From: an uncultured Bacteroidales bacterium
GTDB lineage: Bacteria > Bacteroidota > Bacteroidia > Bacteroidales > P3
Length of the DNA: 41,366 bases
NCBI GenBank assembly: GCA_944321885.1
Contig: CALUNB010000022.1
Span: 1-41,366 of the forward strand
Direction: 5' to 3'
The notes below the pieces were generated by a model that was not told the DNA's origin, did no database searches, and saw only the letters and a list, made by a program, of their open reading frames with translations. Both the position numbers and the translations under genes were made by a program. Shown here piece after piece: positions 8,701-18,406 of the stretch. How positions within the stretch are numbered: the first letter of the stretch is position 1; each line of letters begins with the position of its first letter.

Positions 8701-9452
8701 GAAACCGCTTCCGGCCCATAGGTTTCCGCCACGAAATTCCAAAAACTATGGCCGGCGAAAACAGCCTCCTCCCCGTCCATGAAAGAAAAATACTTGTAAT
8801 CCTTCCGCTGGATAGCCGTCGCCATCCTTTCATCCATCTCCTCGTTCCAAGGACAGCTATAATAGGATGCCAAACCGCCGGTGAACCAACGGGGCAAATC
8901 CATCAGGTAAGAACTCCTATACTGGGCCCCCGTTTTGGCTCCTGTTATCGCCTGGGAAACCAAAAGTTCGGCAATCCCTTGGCGGATTTGCCGTTCAAAA
9001 TCCACATAATCCCCGTCAAAATAAAGAAATACCTTGTTATCCAAAAAACGGGTGATACCGCCCGTGTTGGAATTGGCCTCCGTATTCTCGTCCAAATAGC
9101 CGATATTGCTCTGCTTCATGTCGGACAACCGGCTGAATACAATAAATTTAAGCCCGGCCTGGCTCTGGAAGCCGACCAGGTTTTCCATTTCATCCAAATG
9201 GTTTTGCACGTAATTGGCCGTGTACAAGGCCAGGTTTTTCCCCCGGGCCGTGAAATAGACATCGAATCCGTCAAAACGGTAATAAGTCCAGAAAAAACGA
9301 TTGTACTGGACCCGCTTCCGGCCAAAGGTCTGGCTGCTGCCCGTATAGAACTGGGCATGGGAAGAAGCACAAAAAAGGGCAAGAAGCAAAGCCGCCACGA
9401 GAATTCCCGAATGGAAAACTTTTGAACCGACTTTGCTTTTCACCCTTTTCAT
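5706..9452 (-). CDS. TolB-like propeller / surface-antigen beta-barrel outer membrane protein
   Basis: A 1248-aa protein with a Sec signal peptide ending SSHAQ. Residues about 30-290 resemble the peptidase MA-like domain found in Bacteroidota TolB-barrel proteins, but where a gluzincin HExxH would sit the sequence is IRQGIAELLVSQ, so the zinc-binding histidines are absent. Residues about 300-600 carry PD40/TolB-type propeller blades (VNSFSFSPDGRQIALGA, YDDYDPVFVPETDWLVFASN). A Lys/Arg-rich linker and a Pro/Gly/Ser-rich low-complexity stretch (about 755-830) come next. From about 860 the pattern is that of a BamA/TamA-like surface antigen barrel, ending in the terminal phenylalanine YFSLSTDF. 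It is likely an outer membrane protein whose periplasmic part binds rather than cuts. Function unknown. Confidence 0.7.
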   Translation of the reverse strand: MKRVKSKVGSKVFHSGILVAALLLALFCASSHAQFYTGSSQTFGRKRVQYNRFFWTYYRFDGFDVYFTARGKNLALYTANYVQNHLDEMENLVGFQSQAGLKFIVFSRLSDMKQSNIGYLDENTEANSNTGGITRFLDNKVFLYFDGDYVDFERQIRQGIAELLVSQAITGAKTGAQYRSSYLMDLPRWFTGGLASYYSCPWNEEMDERMATAIQRKDYKYFSFMDGEEAVFAGHSFWNFVAETYGPEAVSRCIRVVASERRINKTFQIALGIKYKEVIKLWRNYYLTRYRTGAARDTLLADHVLKRTSKVDHTYDRFVLNPEGKEVAFVSNKLGRAKVYLQTVDPLRRFCIYRTGAAINDNPDYSFPLLCFHPDGEALGMITEEKGRISLLLYEIQKNKKGKFKKKRVDRKTPRYQLDMFDKVNSFSFSPDGRQIALGAATDGYPDIYLFHLGTGTRQRITFDLYDDYDPVFVPETDWLVFASNRPDDTIRKRETFEVAPSFKTGRNLFAYDLKAKGNRLFAMTDEDARTLLRSPKATGNERIAFTTNKYGQTNVATGQFGKTISHIDTAIHYRSTFQSGVVTDFEPGMISFDLSPERGDYVQIRRLADKKGSYWLGIDGLGNLLPSSVADREDVLESSGLAEGEKLSRGLIEEQALKGKDRKVRPSKFKDELWTRERKRLAKKAYQDSVERALASDTTGAARRLEEERLARRMLKLRNAEAQDYKRLTSYDVWLLKRAGLWKEDLSQGRLAHGNLAPGDSPSGQADSLDTRASRERAVLPSSGEAGGAGTGTSSMPPPLAQAWELYRQMGAGDTSFAPLSDSAARAWLMAAMSGDSTVSEYPRIPPRQRIYHVEYSINSTTAQLGFDYLTAGYQQFTNSQSPIYLNPGTSGLTQISISDLMENHRLIGGFGFSLDFSSTEYLFSYEYLERRLGHQLVLHMSNLNSTFSDGYPYKQHTYDAYYIMKYPITPVSSIRGTVFGRYDRTIEQAIDYPSLIAGTRSELRVGLKGEWVYDHSRFITQNIYFGTRGKVWFEYYQGVVNNHQNLFVVGLDFRDYRKLYKTMIWANRIAMSTSFGQQKLVYYMGGVDSWVGARFNRDVETDPNQNYAFQTLATNMRGFTQNIRNGNSFAVFNSEIRIPFIEVLSPRPVQSSFLRHLQLVLFADVGSAWSGWNPWSKDNPFYKQTIEDGKLTVVLDKDANPFVAGFGCGLRLQLFGYFLRGDVAWGVENGIVRDRPVFYFSLSTDF

Positions 9453-9474
9453 TCGTTCAGAAACCTATCTGCTT

Positions 9475-9513
9475 GAAAAAATCCCGGGACCCCGCCTTGG
9501 ACGCGTCCCGGGA
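9475..9513 (-). terminator. Rho-independent terminator of pckA
   Basis: On the minus strand TCCCGGGAC (9513-9505) pairs perfectly with GTCCCGGGA (9490-9482) around a 14-base loop, and six T residues follow directly (9480-9475). It lies 18 bases downstream of the pckA stop codon and ends before the next gene on the same strand starts at 9452. Confidence 0.85.
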
Positions 9514-9531
9514 AAGAATCCGACGACCGGT

Positions 9532-11163
9532 TTACAACTGGGGACCGGCCGCTACCAATTTCTTACCTTCTTCGGTATCGGTGAAAGTTTCGAAATTCTT
9601 GATGAACTTGGCACCCAATTCACGGGCAGCCTTGTCCCAATCGGCAGGATTTGCCCAAAGGTTGCGCGGGTTGAGAATCTTGGGATCCACCCCGTTCACG
9701 GCCTTGGGTACGGCCAAGTTGAACACCGGAATCGTTTCGGTTTCCGCCTTGTCGAGCGAACCGTCGAGAATCGCGTTGATGATGGCACGGGTCGAAGGGA
9801 TGTCGATACGATGTCCTACGCCGTAAGGACCTCCAATCCAACCGGTATTGACCAGGTATGCGGTGGAATGATGGAGTTCCATCTTCTTGACCAATTCACG
9901 GGCGTAAACCGTAGGATGCAACAAGAGGAAAGCCGCTCCGAAGCAGGAAGAGAAAGTCGGGGTCGGTTCCTTGATGCCCCGTTCGGTCCCGGCCACCTTG
10001 GCGGTATAACCGCTCAGGAACTGGTACTGGGTCTGTTCGGCGTTCAAACGCGAAACCGGAGGCAACACGCCGAAAGCATCGGCGGTCAGGAAAATCACCT
10101 TGGAAGGATGACCACCCTTGGATACCGGTTTCACGATATTGTTGATGTGGTAGATAGGATACGATACCCGGGTATTTTCGGTCTTGGAGGCATCGTCGAA
10201 ATCGATTTTGCCGGTCTTGGGATCGAAAACCACGTTTTCGAGCAAGGCGTCACGCTTGATAGCCCCGTAAATATCGGGTTCGTTCTGGGCGGAAAGATGG
10301 ATGCACTTGGCATAGCAGCCACCCTCGAAATTGAACACGCCTTCATCGTCCCAGCCATGTTCATCGTCACCGATGAGCTGGCGGTTCGGGTCGGTGGACA
10401 AGGTTGTCTTGCCGGTGCCGGACAAGCCGAAGAAGATGGCAGTATCCCCGTCCTTGCCCATGTTGGCCGAGCAATGCATCGAAGCCATGCCTTTCAAGGG
10501 CAGGAAGTAGTTCATGACCGAGAAGAAACCTTTCTTCATTTCCCCGCCGTACCAGGTTCCCCCGATGACGGCACGTTTTTCGTCCAAATTGAAAGCCACG
10601 TAAACTTCACTGTTCATGCCTTCGGCCTTGTAATCGGGATAGGTGGTCTTGCAGGCGTTCAACATCACGAAATCGGGCTTGAAATCCTTCAATTCCTCTT
10701 CGGTGGGACGAATGAACATGTTCTTGGCGAAGTGGGCCTGCCAAGCCACTTCCGTCACGATACGGATGCAGAGACGGCTGTTGGGGTTCGCCCCCACGAA
10801 ACCGTCCTGTACATACAGTTTCTTTCCGGACAACTCTTTGCTGCTGTTGGCATACAATTTCTTCCACAATTCAGGAGAGATGGGCTTGTTGTCCGAACCT
10901 TTGCGGCCTTCCTGGGCCCACCATACATTGCCTTCCGATTCCGGATTGCGCACAATGTACTTGTCTTTGGGCGAACGGCCGGTAAAGATGCCGGTATCCA
11001 CCGTCATGGCACCGGTGTCGGTCAGATAAGCACGGGCGTAGCCATCCAAAGAAGGGTCGCTTTCGTGTTTGAACAGCTCCTCATACGAAAGATTGTAAAA
11101 CACTTCCTTGGTCCCGCTAATCCCATAGCTTTCCAAGTCTTTGAGCAATTGTTGCTTTTCCAT
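9532..11163 (-). CDS. pckA: Phosphoenolpyruvate carboxykinase (ATP)
   Basis: A 543-aa protein of the usual length for ATP-dependent PEPCK, which interconverts oxaloacetate + ATP with phosphoenolpyruvate + CO2 + ADP in the cytosol. Visible motifs: [10 protein letters not shown] near residue 62, the kinase P-loop [11 protein letters not shown] at 246-256, and the metal/nucleotide motif [13 protein letters not shown] at about 266-278. The start [15 protein letters not shown] fits the family N-terminus. In gut Bacteroidales this enzyme commonly runs in the carboxylating direction, fixing CO2 on the way to succinate; that role is family knowledge, not seen here. It is followed by a strong terminator, and preceded by a 145-base gap after the YitT gene, so it probably has its own promoter. 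Confidence 0.97.
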   Translation of the reverse strand: MEKQQLLKDLESYGISGTKEVFYNLSYEELFKHESDPSLDGYARAYLTDTGAMTVDTGIFTGRSPKDKYIVRNPESEGNVWWAQEGRKGSDNKPISPELWKKLYANSSKELSGKKLYVQDGFVGANPNSRLCIRIVTEVAWQAHFAKNMFIRPTEEELKDFKPDFVMLNACKTTYPDYKAEGMNSEVYVAFNLDEKRAVIGGTWYGGEMKKGFFSVMNYFLPLKGMASMHCSANMGKDGDTAIFFGLSGTGKTTLSTDPNRQLIGDDEHGWDDEGVFNFEGGCYAKCIHLSAQNEPDIYGAIKRDALLENVVFDPKTGKIDFDDASKTENTRVSYPIYHINNIVKPVSKGGHPSKVIFLTADAFGVLPPVSRLNAEQTQYQFLSGYTAKVAGTERGIKEPTPTFSSCFGAAFLLLHPTVYARELVKKMELHHSTAYLVNTGWIGGPYGVGHRIDIPSTRAIINAILDGSLDKAETETIPVFNLAVPKAVNGVDPKILNPRNLWANPADWDKAARELGAKFIKNFETFTDTEEGKKLVAAGPQL

Positions 11164-11308
11164 GATTGTTCTTTTTTAGGTTCTGGTTTTCATCGTTCCT
11201 TGCCGCCCCTGCCCGGTGCCGCATCTTCCCAAGGAAACAGGCCTGCCCCCCGGAATGGACACAAACGCCACGGACCAAACGGCATTCAACAAACTTGTAA
11301 AAATACGA

Positions 11309-12397
11309 TTAATCTTTGGAATCCGCAATAGTTTTTTGCAGGTTCCTGAAACCCTTGCCCAAAATCTCATAGGCCGGCAGAACAGAGAGGAACGCATTGG
11401 GATCCACCTGGTTGACCACCTCCCGCAAGGTCCCGATCTGGGTCTTGGGAAGCACCGTGTAAATGATATGTTTCTCGTCCCCCGAATACAATCCTTTACC
11501 CTCAAGGAAGGTTCCACCACGATGCATCGTGAACAGGACAGCATCGCGCATTTCCATCGGTTTGTCGGTAATGATGAACACCGCCTTTTCTGTCCGGACT
11601 CCTTCCATGATGGTGTCCACCACGCGCCCATACACAAAAATCGTAATCCAGGAATAAAGGGGAATTTCCCATGAGCGCAAAGCCACCAAACCCAACAGGA
11701 CCACGATGGAATCGACAATCGTGATATAAATGCCCACGTTGTTATGGGTGTATTTGGCAATAATCTTGGCCAGCACGTCCGTACCTGCACTGGTTCCCTT
11801 GGCTTTGAAAATAAGACTGACCCCTACTCCCAAAACAGCGCCCCCGTAAATGGCAGCCAAAAGATGGTTGTCGGTATTAATCAGAGGTCCGTTGCTTTGC
11901 AGGGAAGTGTACAAATCAGTAAAGACCGCCGTCGCCACAAAGGTGACCACCGTTTTCAAACCGTAATGGTGCCCGAGGAAACGGTAGGCCGCCAACCAAA
12001 GCGGGATGTTGAAAAACAAGGCCATCGTACCAATCGGAAGCCCGTCGGGAAAAGCGGAGAACCAACCCTTGGAAATGGCGTTCAGAACAATCGTAATCCC
12101 GTAGACCCCTCCAGGCACGATACTGTGGGGAGCACAAAAAAACGAATAAGCGGCTGCGGCAATGGCGGACCCCACGATAATCAAAGTGTAATCCCGGACC
12201 AGACGCTTGCGACTCAAATCGGCCAGCAAAACAAAGGGCTTGACAGGATGCGATTTCTTTTTCACATCGGAAAAATAAGGACCGTCATACGATTTGGCGA
12301 ATGCCTCCTGATCGACTTTTCCCAGGTCCCGGGAAGTTTTTTCGGGAAGCGGACGCCCGGCATTCCCGCCCTGCAACTGGTTTTCTTTTCCTTCCAC
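11309..12397 (-). CDS. YitT family membrane protein (copy 1)
   Basis: A 362-aa protein with an N-terminal ~75-residue hydrophilic extension, then about five hydrophobic segments (YTLIIVGSAIAAAAYSFF, GGVYGITIVLNAI, AAIYGGAVLGVGVSLIF with the G-rich KGTSAGTDVLAKII). A soluble C-terminal DUF2179-type domain follows (VFIITDKPMEMRDAVLFTMHRGGT, EVVNQVDPNAFLSVLPAYEILGKGF). This matches the YitT/DUF161 + DUF2179 architecture; the transported or sensed compound is unknown for the family. A later start would remove the extension, and no strong ribosome site decides it. A second family member lies two genes upstream at 13142-14086. Confidence 0.85.
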   Translation of the reverse strand: MEGKENQLQGGNAGRPLPEKTSRDLGKVDQEAFAKSYDGPYFSDVKKKSHPVKPFVLLADLSRKRLVRDYTLIIVGSAIAAAAYSFFCAPHSIVPGGVYGITIVLNAISKGWFSAFPDGLPIGTMALFFNIPLWLAAYRFLGHHYGLKTVVTFVATAVFTDLYTSLQSNGPLINTDNHLLAAIYGGAVLGVGVSLIFKAKGTSAGTDVLAKIIAKYTHNNVGIYITIVDSIVVLLGLVALRSWEIPLYSWITIFVYGRVVDTIMEGVRTEKAVFIITDKPMEMRDAVLFTMHRGGTFLEGKGLYSGDEKHIIYTVLPKTQIGTLREVVNQVDPNAFLSVLPAYEILGKGFRNLQKTIADSKD

Positions 12398-12442
12398 TTT
12401 ATCAGTTGTTTAAATATATCCAATGAACTTCCCTCCAAGCCC

Positions 12443-12990
12443 TCACACCTTGCCACCCAAGAGGATTATTCCGGGTCTTCCGGCAGCGGTTCTTGCACCG
12501 GGCCTTGTAGCGAATTTGCTTGCGGCCAAAGCCCCCGCCGCAATCATGCCACCCACCAAACCGAAAGCGGCACCGCTCGCAGCGGCAATGCGTTCCCCCC
12601 CGTACTGGGCTTCCCCTTTTCGAGCCGGATAGGGGAAATGAATCCCACTCTGTCTCTCCCGTAACAGAAACCAGGGGCATAGCCCTTGTAAAAAGCAAAA
12701 TACCCTTCATGGCGCAAACCGTAGGTATTGACATAAAGCGTATCCTTGCAGACCACCAACAAGGCATATTTGCCCAGTATCCGGTCCGTCTTCCCTTTGC
12801 CGGTCTTGAAACGGCAACCGGAAGATCCATTCCATAACTGGGTCGAGACCGGAATGCCTTCCCGGTAAACGGAATCCAGCATCACCGCCTTTCCTTCCCG
12901 GAAATCGGAAAGAGACAGGTAATACCGGTCCTGGGCTTGCAGAAAAGCGCAGAAAAACAAAAGACAGGACAGAAGCAATATTCTCACCAT
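12443..12990 (-). CDS. Small secreted DUF6563-like protein, frameshifted at a C7 run
   Basis: Start ATG at 12990 is preceded by AGGAGG four bases upstream and begins a clear signal peptide (VRILLLSCLLFFCAFLQAQD). The mature part (YYLSLSDFREGKAVMLDS, KDTLYVNTYGLRHEGYFAFYKGYAPGF) resembles a Bacteroidota family I know as DUF6563. The frame then runs into non-family sequence and stops at 12544. In the -1 frame, starting right after a run of seven G (plus-strand C7, 12595-12601), the sequence continues as ERIAAASGAAFGLVGG, AAGALAASKF and ends ILLGGKV at 12443, a glycine-zipper-like membrane segment expected at this point. One extra G would restore a 182-aa protein. This could be phase variation, a real mutation, an assembly error or programmed frameshifting. 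Confidence 0.65.
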
Positions 12991-12994
12991 GGTT

Positions 12995-13000
12995 CCTCCT
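12995..13000 (-). promoter_or_regulatory. Shine-Dalgarno fixing the start of the small secreted gene
   Basis: AGGAGG on the minus strand lies four bases before the ATG at 12990. It decides in favour of this start over the in-frame ATG at 13041, which would place a hydrophilic stretch before the signal peptide. Confidence 0.6.
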
Positions 13001-13141
13001 TTCTTTATCCAAAGCCGGAAGGAAAATCCGTTCACCCCCAAGGCTCATGTCCCAAGCCTCCATCTTGCCCAAGACAGAAAGCCCCCGGACGTTGGGGCAT
13101 CAAGCAGGTTTCCGTTTCGCCAGAAGCCTACTTGATGAAAC

Positions 13142-14086
13142 CTACTTGATATTGTCGAAACCCTTGCCGTAAACCCCCGTGGCATTGGTGATGCTCATGA
13201 AGGCCTTCGGATCGATATCCTTGATTCTCCGCAAAATGGATTGCAATTCATATTTGCGGACTACCAACAGCAGAACTTGGGATTCCTGTTTGGAATAATA
13301 TCCTTCGGCATGCAAAAGCGTTACCCCGCGTTTTTTTTCGTCCACAATCATGTCGGCAATTTCACGATACTTGGTGGAATTGACCAGAATTTGGACACTG
13401 GCCCGGCTTCCCAACACAATCAAGTCTATCGTGTAGGAAGTGACCGCCATCACCACGAAACCGTAAAGCACCACCCGGATGGATTCATCCACCGGATGCC
13501 CGTTGAAGACATGGAAAACGAGGAAAGAAGAGGAAATGATGAAAATATCGCACAAGAGGATGACCCGTCCCGGGCTGATATTGTAGAATTTGGAAACAAT
13601 CAAAGCGATGATGTCGGTTCCCCCGGTACTGCCCCCGTAATTGAAGGAAATACCAATGGAAAGCCCGATCAAAGCCCCGCCGATGACCGCCGACAAAAGC
13701 TTGTCATCCGCCAAAAGCGGAAAATCCCCGATGATACCGGTCCACATCGCCACGAAGACCGAAAGCATGATGCAGGCGTAAATGGTCTTGAACCCGAAAC
13801 CTTTTCCCAAAATCTTGAAGCCTATCAGCAACAAGACCATGTTGATGACAAAAGCGGAAGCCGCCACAGGAATCGTTTTGTTGGTGGCGTAAAAAATCAA
13901 GGTCGCGATACCGTTCACCCCGCCGCTGACAATGCCGGAATTGATGATGAACGTTACGAGCCCGAAGGCGTACAGGGCCAAACAAAAAGTAATGAAGACG
14001 TAGCTCTTGATTTCCCGCCTCAATAATTTCGGGTCGGTAGGAACGCCTTTCTTGACCCAATCCCAAGCTTTCTTGAAAACTTGCAT
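13142..14086 (-). CDS. YitT family membrane protein (copy 2)
   Basis: A 314-aa protein with the same plan as copy 1 without the long N-terminal extension. It has about five membrane spans (YVFITFCLALYAFGLVTFII, GGVNGIATLIFYATN, VIGGALIGLSIGISFNYGGS with TGGTDIIALIVSKF). A C-terminal DUF2179-type domain follows (GVTLLHAEGYYSKQESQVLLL, IKDIDPKAFMSITNATGVYGKGF). The two copies share the order of motifs but are clearly diverged, so this looks like an old duplication or two family subtypes rather than a recent tandem copy. It ends 31 bases downstream of the DUF4834-like gene, so they may form one transcript. Confidence 0.88.
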   Translation of the reverse strand: MQVFKKAWDWVKKGVPTDPKLLRREIKSYVFITFCLALYAFGLVTFIINSGIVSGGVNGIATLIFYATNKTIPVAASAFVINMVLLLIGFKILGKGFGFKTIYACIMLSVFVAMWTGIIGDFPLLADDKLLSAVIGGALIGLSIGISFNYGGSTGGTDIIALIVSKFYNISPGRVILLCDIFIISSSFLVFHVFNGHPVDESIRVVLYGFVVMAVTSYTIDLIVLGSRASVQILVNSTKYREIADMIVDEKKRGVTLLHAEGYYSKQESQVLLLVVRKYELQSILRRIKDIDPKAFMSITNATGVYGKGFDNIK

Positions 14087-14099
14087 GGCTATGGATTTT

Positions 14100-14117
14100 A
14101 TTAGAAGCTGTTCAAAT
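14100..14117 (+). repeat. Solo end of repeat family A
   Basis: TTAGAAGCTGTTCAAATT sits in the 31-base gap between two genes and touches the stop codon of the DUF4834-like gene (14118-14120). It matches the terminal inverted repeat TTAGAAGCTGTTTAAA of family A with one base changed. No partner end lies nearby, so it is probably a relic. Confidence 0.5.
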
Positions 14118-14411
14118 TCAGTCTTTCACTTCCACGTAATCCACGTAATCCCCGGCCGATCCTTCCTGGGCCGGACGGGCATCCCGGTAATCCTTGCGCG
14201 GAGGCACATAATCAATACTCACTTCCCCTTCCTTGCGGTCAGGGTTCCCCGGATTCCGGCCCGTACCCGAAGCAAAGGGCCTGGAACCTGGCGCGGATTC
14301 CTTACGGCCGGAGACCCGCCCGAAAATCCGCTTGACAATGAAAACCACCAAAGATAACCCGATAACGAAGATCCCGATGATGGCTATAAGTATGGAGGTG
14401 ATGAATCCCAT
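14118..14411 (-). CDS. DUF4834-like small membrane protein
   Basis: A 97-aa protein with one N-terminal membrane span (ITSILIAIIGIFVIGLSLVV), then a basic stretch (KRIFGRVSGRK), a Gly/Pro-rich linker and an acidic aromatic tail ending DYVDYVEVKD. This layout matches the short Bacteroidota family DUF4834, whose role is unknown. The acidic DY-rich tail is its hallmark. It lies between rpmH and YitT copy 2, all on one strand. Confidence 0.7.
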   Translation of the reverse strand: MGFITSILIAIIGIFVIGLSLVVFIVKRIFGRVSGRKESAPGSRPFASGTGRNPGNPDRKEGEVSIDYVPPRKDYRDARPAQEGSAGDYVDYVEVKD

Positions 14412-14537
14412 ATGGTCCTTATAAAAAAAATTCTGCCATTCCTCTTTGGAATAAACAGAATTTCAAACGAATACTCGCTTAAGTTTTCATTGGAACAAGC
14501 CTGCTTCCTTGCAAACTCCCGGAGGTCTCCCGTGCGC

Positions 14538-14684
14538 TTAGCGCTCGTCGGAAACCGTCAAACGGACACGTCCTTTGGCCCTGCGGGCGGCCAAGACACG
14601 ACGGCCATTAGGCGTGGACATTCTTTCACGGAAGCCGTGCTTGTTGACGCGCTTGCGAACGGAGGGTTGAAATGTGCGTTTCAT
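14538..14684 (-). CDS. rpmH: Large ribosomal subunit protein bL34
   Basis: A 48-residue reading frame: it begins [12 protein letters not shown], continues [35 protein letters not shown] and stops. This is the complete bL34 sequence, unmistakable despite its size. bL34 binds 23S rRNA in the 50S subunit. In many bacteria rpmH is followed by rnpA; here the next gene on the strand is the DUF4834-like gene, an arrangement I associate with Bacteroidota. The start ATG is preceded by AAAGAG. Confidence 0.97.
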   Translation of the reverse strand: MKRTFQPSVRKRVNKHGFRERMSTPNGRRVLAARRAKGRVRLTVSDER

Positions 14685-14901
14685 CTCTTTCTATGATTAC
14701 GATTATAAAAAACTATTTAACAATTGCTTGCCCAAAAGATTGCCCGTCACCGAACCGCCTTTCCCGGCAAAAACAGCTGCAAAAGTACAAACGAAGAGGG
14801 ACAAAAACAAATCTTTTCCACAGGCTGTTGACAACTTTCCCGCCTTTTCCGTCCAAGAGCAGTCGTTTCCGTCCAAAAGCGGTGCGCAGAGGAAGATTGG
14901 T

Positions 14902-15963
14902 TCACCTCCCGCCCGTAATCAAAGCCAAGAAACGCGGCGTATAGCGGTGCATCAGCTTGTAACAAGCCACACAGAAAAGCGTAATCAACGCGACCAAGAG
15001 GAAATGCAGCCAAAAGCAATTGAAGTCCGTATCCGGAACAAAACGGGTCGCGACTTGTTTCAACAGCCCCAAGGGAACGAAATGCAAGGCAAAAATCAGG
15101 AAACTGCTCTGGCACAAGGGCACATTGACCCGGAACACGCCCCGGTGCAACATGCGGCCCACCCAGGAAATCAAGAAGACCACGCTGGCGCACAAGCCTA
15201 TCTTGTTCAGCCAAAGGATTTGGGTTCCCCCGCTTTCATGGCAATAAACCTGCCAAAGGGAAATCAACAGGAAAACGATGCCCGACACGGTAAAAAAGGG
15301 TTCCATATCCTTGACGAAATTCCGCTTCTCCAAGGCGAACCAGGTTCCCAAGGCAAAGAAAAAGAACGTATAAGTGTGCATGCGGAACACCACGTCATAG
15401 CCCAGGAACCAAGGCAGGGAAGAGAGAAGCACGCCCCAGATTTTCAGATATCGGACCAAGAAATAGAAAACCGGACTGAACAGCATCAACACCATCAGGT
15501 TCCGGATGAACCAGAACTGCTTGGCGATAGGCCCGCCCCAAAACGCCATCCACCAATCATGGGCCGTATAATCCCAGACGCAAGTGCCGCCCGGTTGCTC
15601 CCCGATACGGAGCTGGAACCATTGCAAGAACAAGGTGAACAACAAAACCGCCACGTTCCAGAACGCATAGGGAACCAACAGGCTGCGGACACGGCTTTTC
15701 AGTTTTTTCCCGTAAATCCTTGCCGAGAAACCGGACCGGAAAAACAAATAGCCCGAAAACAAGACCAGGGCCGGCAGCCGTTCAAAGACACTCGTAAACA
15801 GGTAAACGAACAGGGAATAAGACCCCTCCGGACCTTCTCCCACTTCTCGCAAACGGGCATGGGAAAAGACTACCGCCACAATCAAGACGAAGCGAAGGAA
15901 ATAGATGGTATGGGACTGTACCGTCCCCTCATCCAAAACGAGCCTGTCCTCTTTCGCTTTCAT
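14902..15963 (-). CDS. Acyltransferase 3 family membrane protein
   Basis: A 353-aa integral membrane protein with roughly ten hydrophobic segments. The N-terminus IYFLRFVLIVAVVFSHAR contains the Arg...His pair typical of acyltransferase 3 (OafA-like) enzymes, which move acyl groups onto sugars or other envelope molecules. LPALVLFSGYLFFRSGF also fits the family's second motif. The acceptor is unknown, and no polysaccharide cluster surrounds it. The minus-strand start at 15963 is followed upstream by a family B repeat. Confidence 0.8.
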   Translation of the reverse strand: MKAKEDRLVLDEGTVQSHTIYFLRFVLIVAVVFSHARLREVGEGPEGSYSLFVYLFTSVFERLPALVLFSGYLFFRSGFSARIYGKKLKSRVRSLLVPYAFWNVAVLLFTLFLQWFQLRIGEQPGGTCVWDYTAHDWWMAFWGGPIAKQFWFIRNLMVLMLFSPVFYFLVRYLKIWGVLLSSLPWFLGYDVVFRMHTYTFFFFALGTWFALEKRNFVKDMEPFFTVSGIVFLLISLWQVYCHESGGTQILWLNKIGLCASVVFLISWVGRMLHRGVFRVNVPLCQSSFLIFALHFVPLGLLKQVATRFVPDTDFNCFWLHFLLVALITLFCVACYKLMHRYTPRFLALITGGR

Positions 15964-15977
15964 GCATCCTTAACGCT

Positions 15978-17753
<1,776 letters not shown>

Positions 17754-17924
17754 AGGCTTTAATTTGAAAACAACACACAACTTTATTTGGAATCTGGTTA
17801 AATTTTTACAATACTCCCGTTCCGGCAAGCAAAGGCCAATGTAACAATTTCCCCGATACATCTCCTTGACGATTCCGAAACCCGGAACAGGCACAATGAT
17901 ATTTCTTTTACAATGAAACAGTTT

Positions 17925-18211
17925 AAGAAGCTGTTTAAAATTTCTTACAATCCTGAAAAGAATGGATTTTGAGGGACCGGTTTCAGGATTTTGTTTGCCC
18001 ATCGGGGGCTATTCCGGGTCTTGGTTGAGCGAAGCTCGAAGATAGCTTGGTCTCGGAGAAATCAAAGCAAGCTTTGATTCCCCGCTCGACTTTCGCTATC
18101 GTTTGCGTTTTTCACGTCCGATAGCTCGGCTATCCTCCTTTGAAAAACGCAGCAAAATCCCTCGAAATTTCCTCCCGATGCCTCAAACAAATAAATTTAA
18201 ACAGCTTCTAA
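17925..18211 (+). repeat. Repeat family A, copy 1 (long form)
   Basis: The element runs from AAGAAGCTGTTTAAAATTTC to TTTAAACAGCTTCTAA, so its ends are inverted repeats. Just inside, TTTGTTTGCCCATCGGG pairs with CCCGATG..AAACAAA near the other end, and there are small hairpins (GATAGCtcgGCTATC). It codes for nothing. This copy is about 80 bases longer than the other two because of an extra hairpin-rich block (about 18020-18105). Confidence 0.8.
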
Positions 18212-18281
18212 ATTTAATGGCCCGCAGCGCTGCACGACATGCCGTCAATGTATATAAACTGTCTAGAACATATAACCAATT

Positions 18282-18360
18282 GCTCTCAGCGCCTTCCATC
18301 CCATCCATTCTGACACGTCGCAAAAAAGAGGCTGCATCAAAAAATCGATACAGCCTCTTT
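18282..18360 (-). repeat. Repeat family B, copy 3 (downstream of rpoD)
   Basis: Read on the minus strand this begins GAGGCTGTATCGATTTTTTG, contains the terminator hairpin, then continues GCGACGTGTCAGAATG..GGAAGGCGCTGAGAGC. That second part lines up base for base over most of its length with copy 2 downstream of punA (GCGATGTGTCAGAGTG..CAAGGCGCTGAGAGC). The homology fades beyond 18282. Confidence 0.6.
18322..18360 (-). terminator. Rho-independent terminator of rpoD
   Basis: On the minus strand AAAGAGGCTG (18360-18351) pairs perfectly with CAGCCTCTTT (18334-18325) around a 16-base loop, and the T-run continues to 18322. It lies 46 bases after the rpoD stop. It is part of repeat family B copy 3. 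Confidence 0.8.
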
Positions 18361-18406
18361 CCATGTATTGACGCATGAAAGCGTTTCCCGATTCTCCGGG
18401 ATTCCC

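Noticed and set aside
7734..9425. 563-aa plus-strand open frame
   Set aside because: It lies wholly opposite the outer membrane protein gene and has no signal peptide, domain or codon pattern of its own. It is an antisense shadow.
9433..11331. 632-aa plus-strand open frame
   Set aside because: It mirrors pckA on the opposite strand and crosses the pckA terminator. The sequence is rich in His/Gly/Arg runs typical of shadow frames.
12595..12601. Programmed -1 frameshift as the sole explanation of the split gene
   Set aside because: A pure G-run can slip, but I see no clear downstream stem-loop or pseudoknot stimulator. Tract-length change or assembly error is at least as likely, so it is not called as programmed.
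12402..12830. 142-aa minus-strand frame overlapping the small secreted gene
   Set aside because: It is neither the N-terminal frame nor the -1 frame that continues the family. Its Arg/Trp/Cys-rich content marks it as a shadow.
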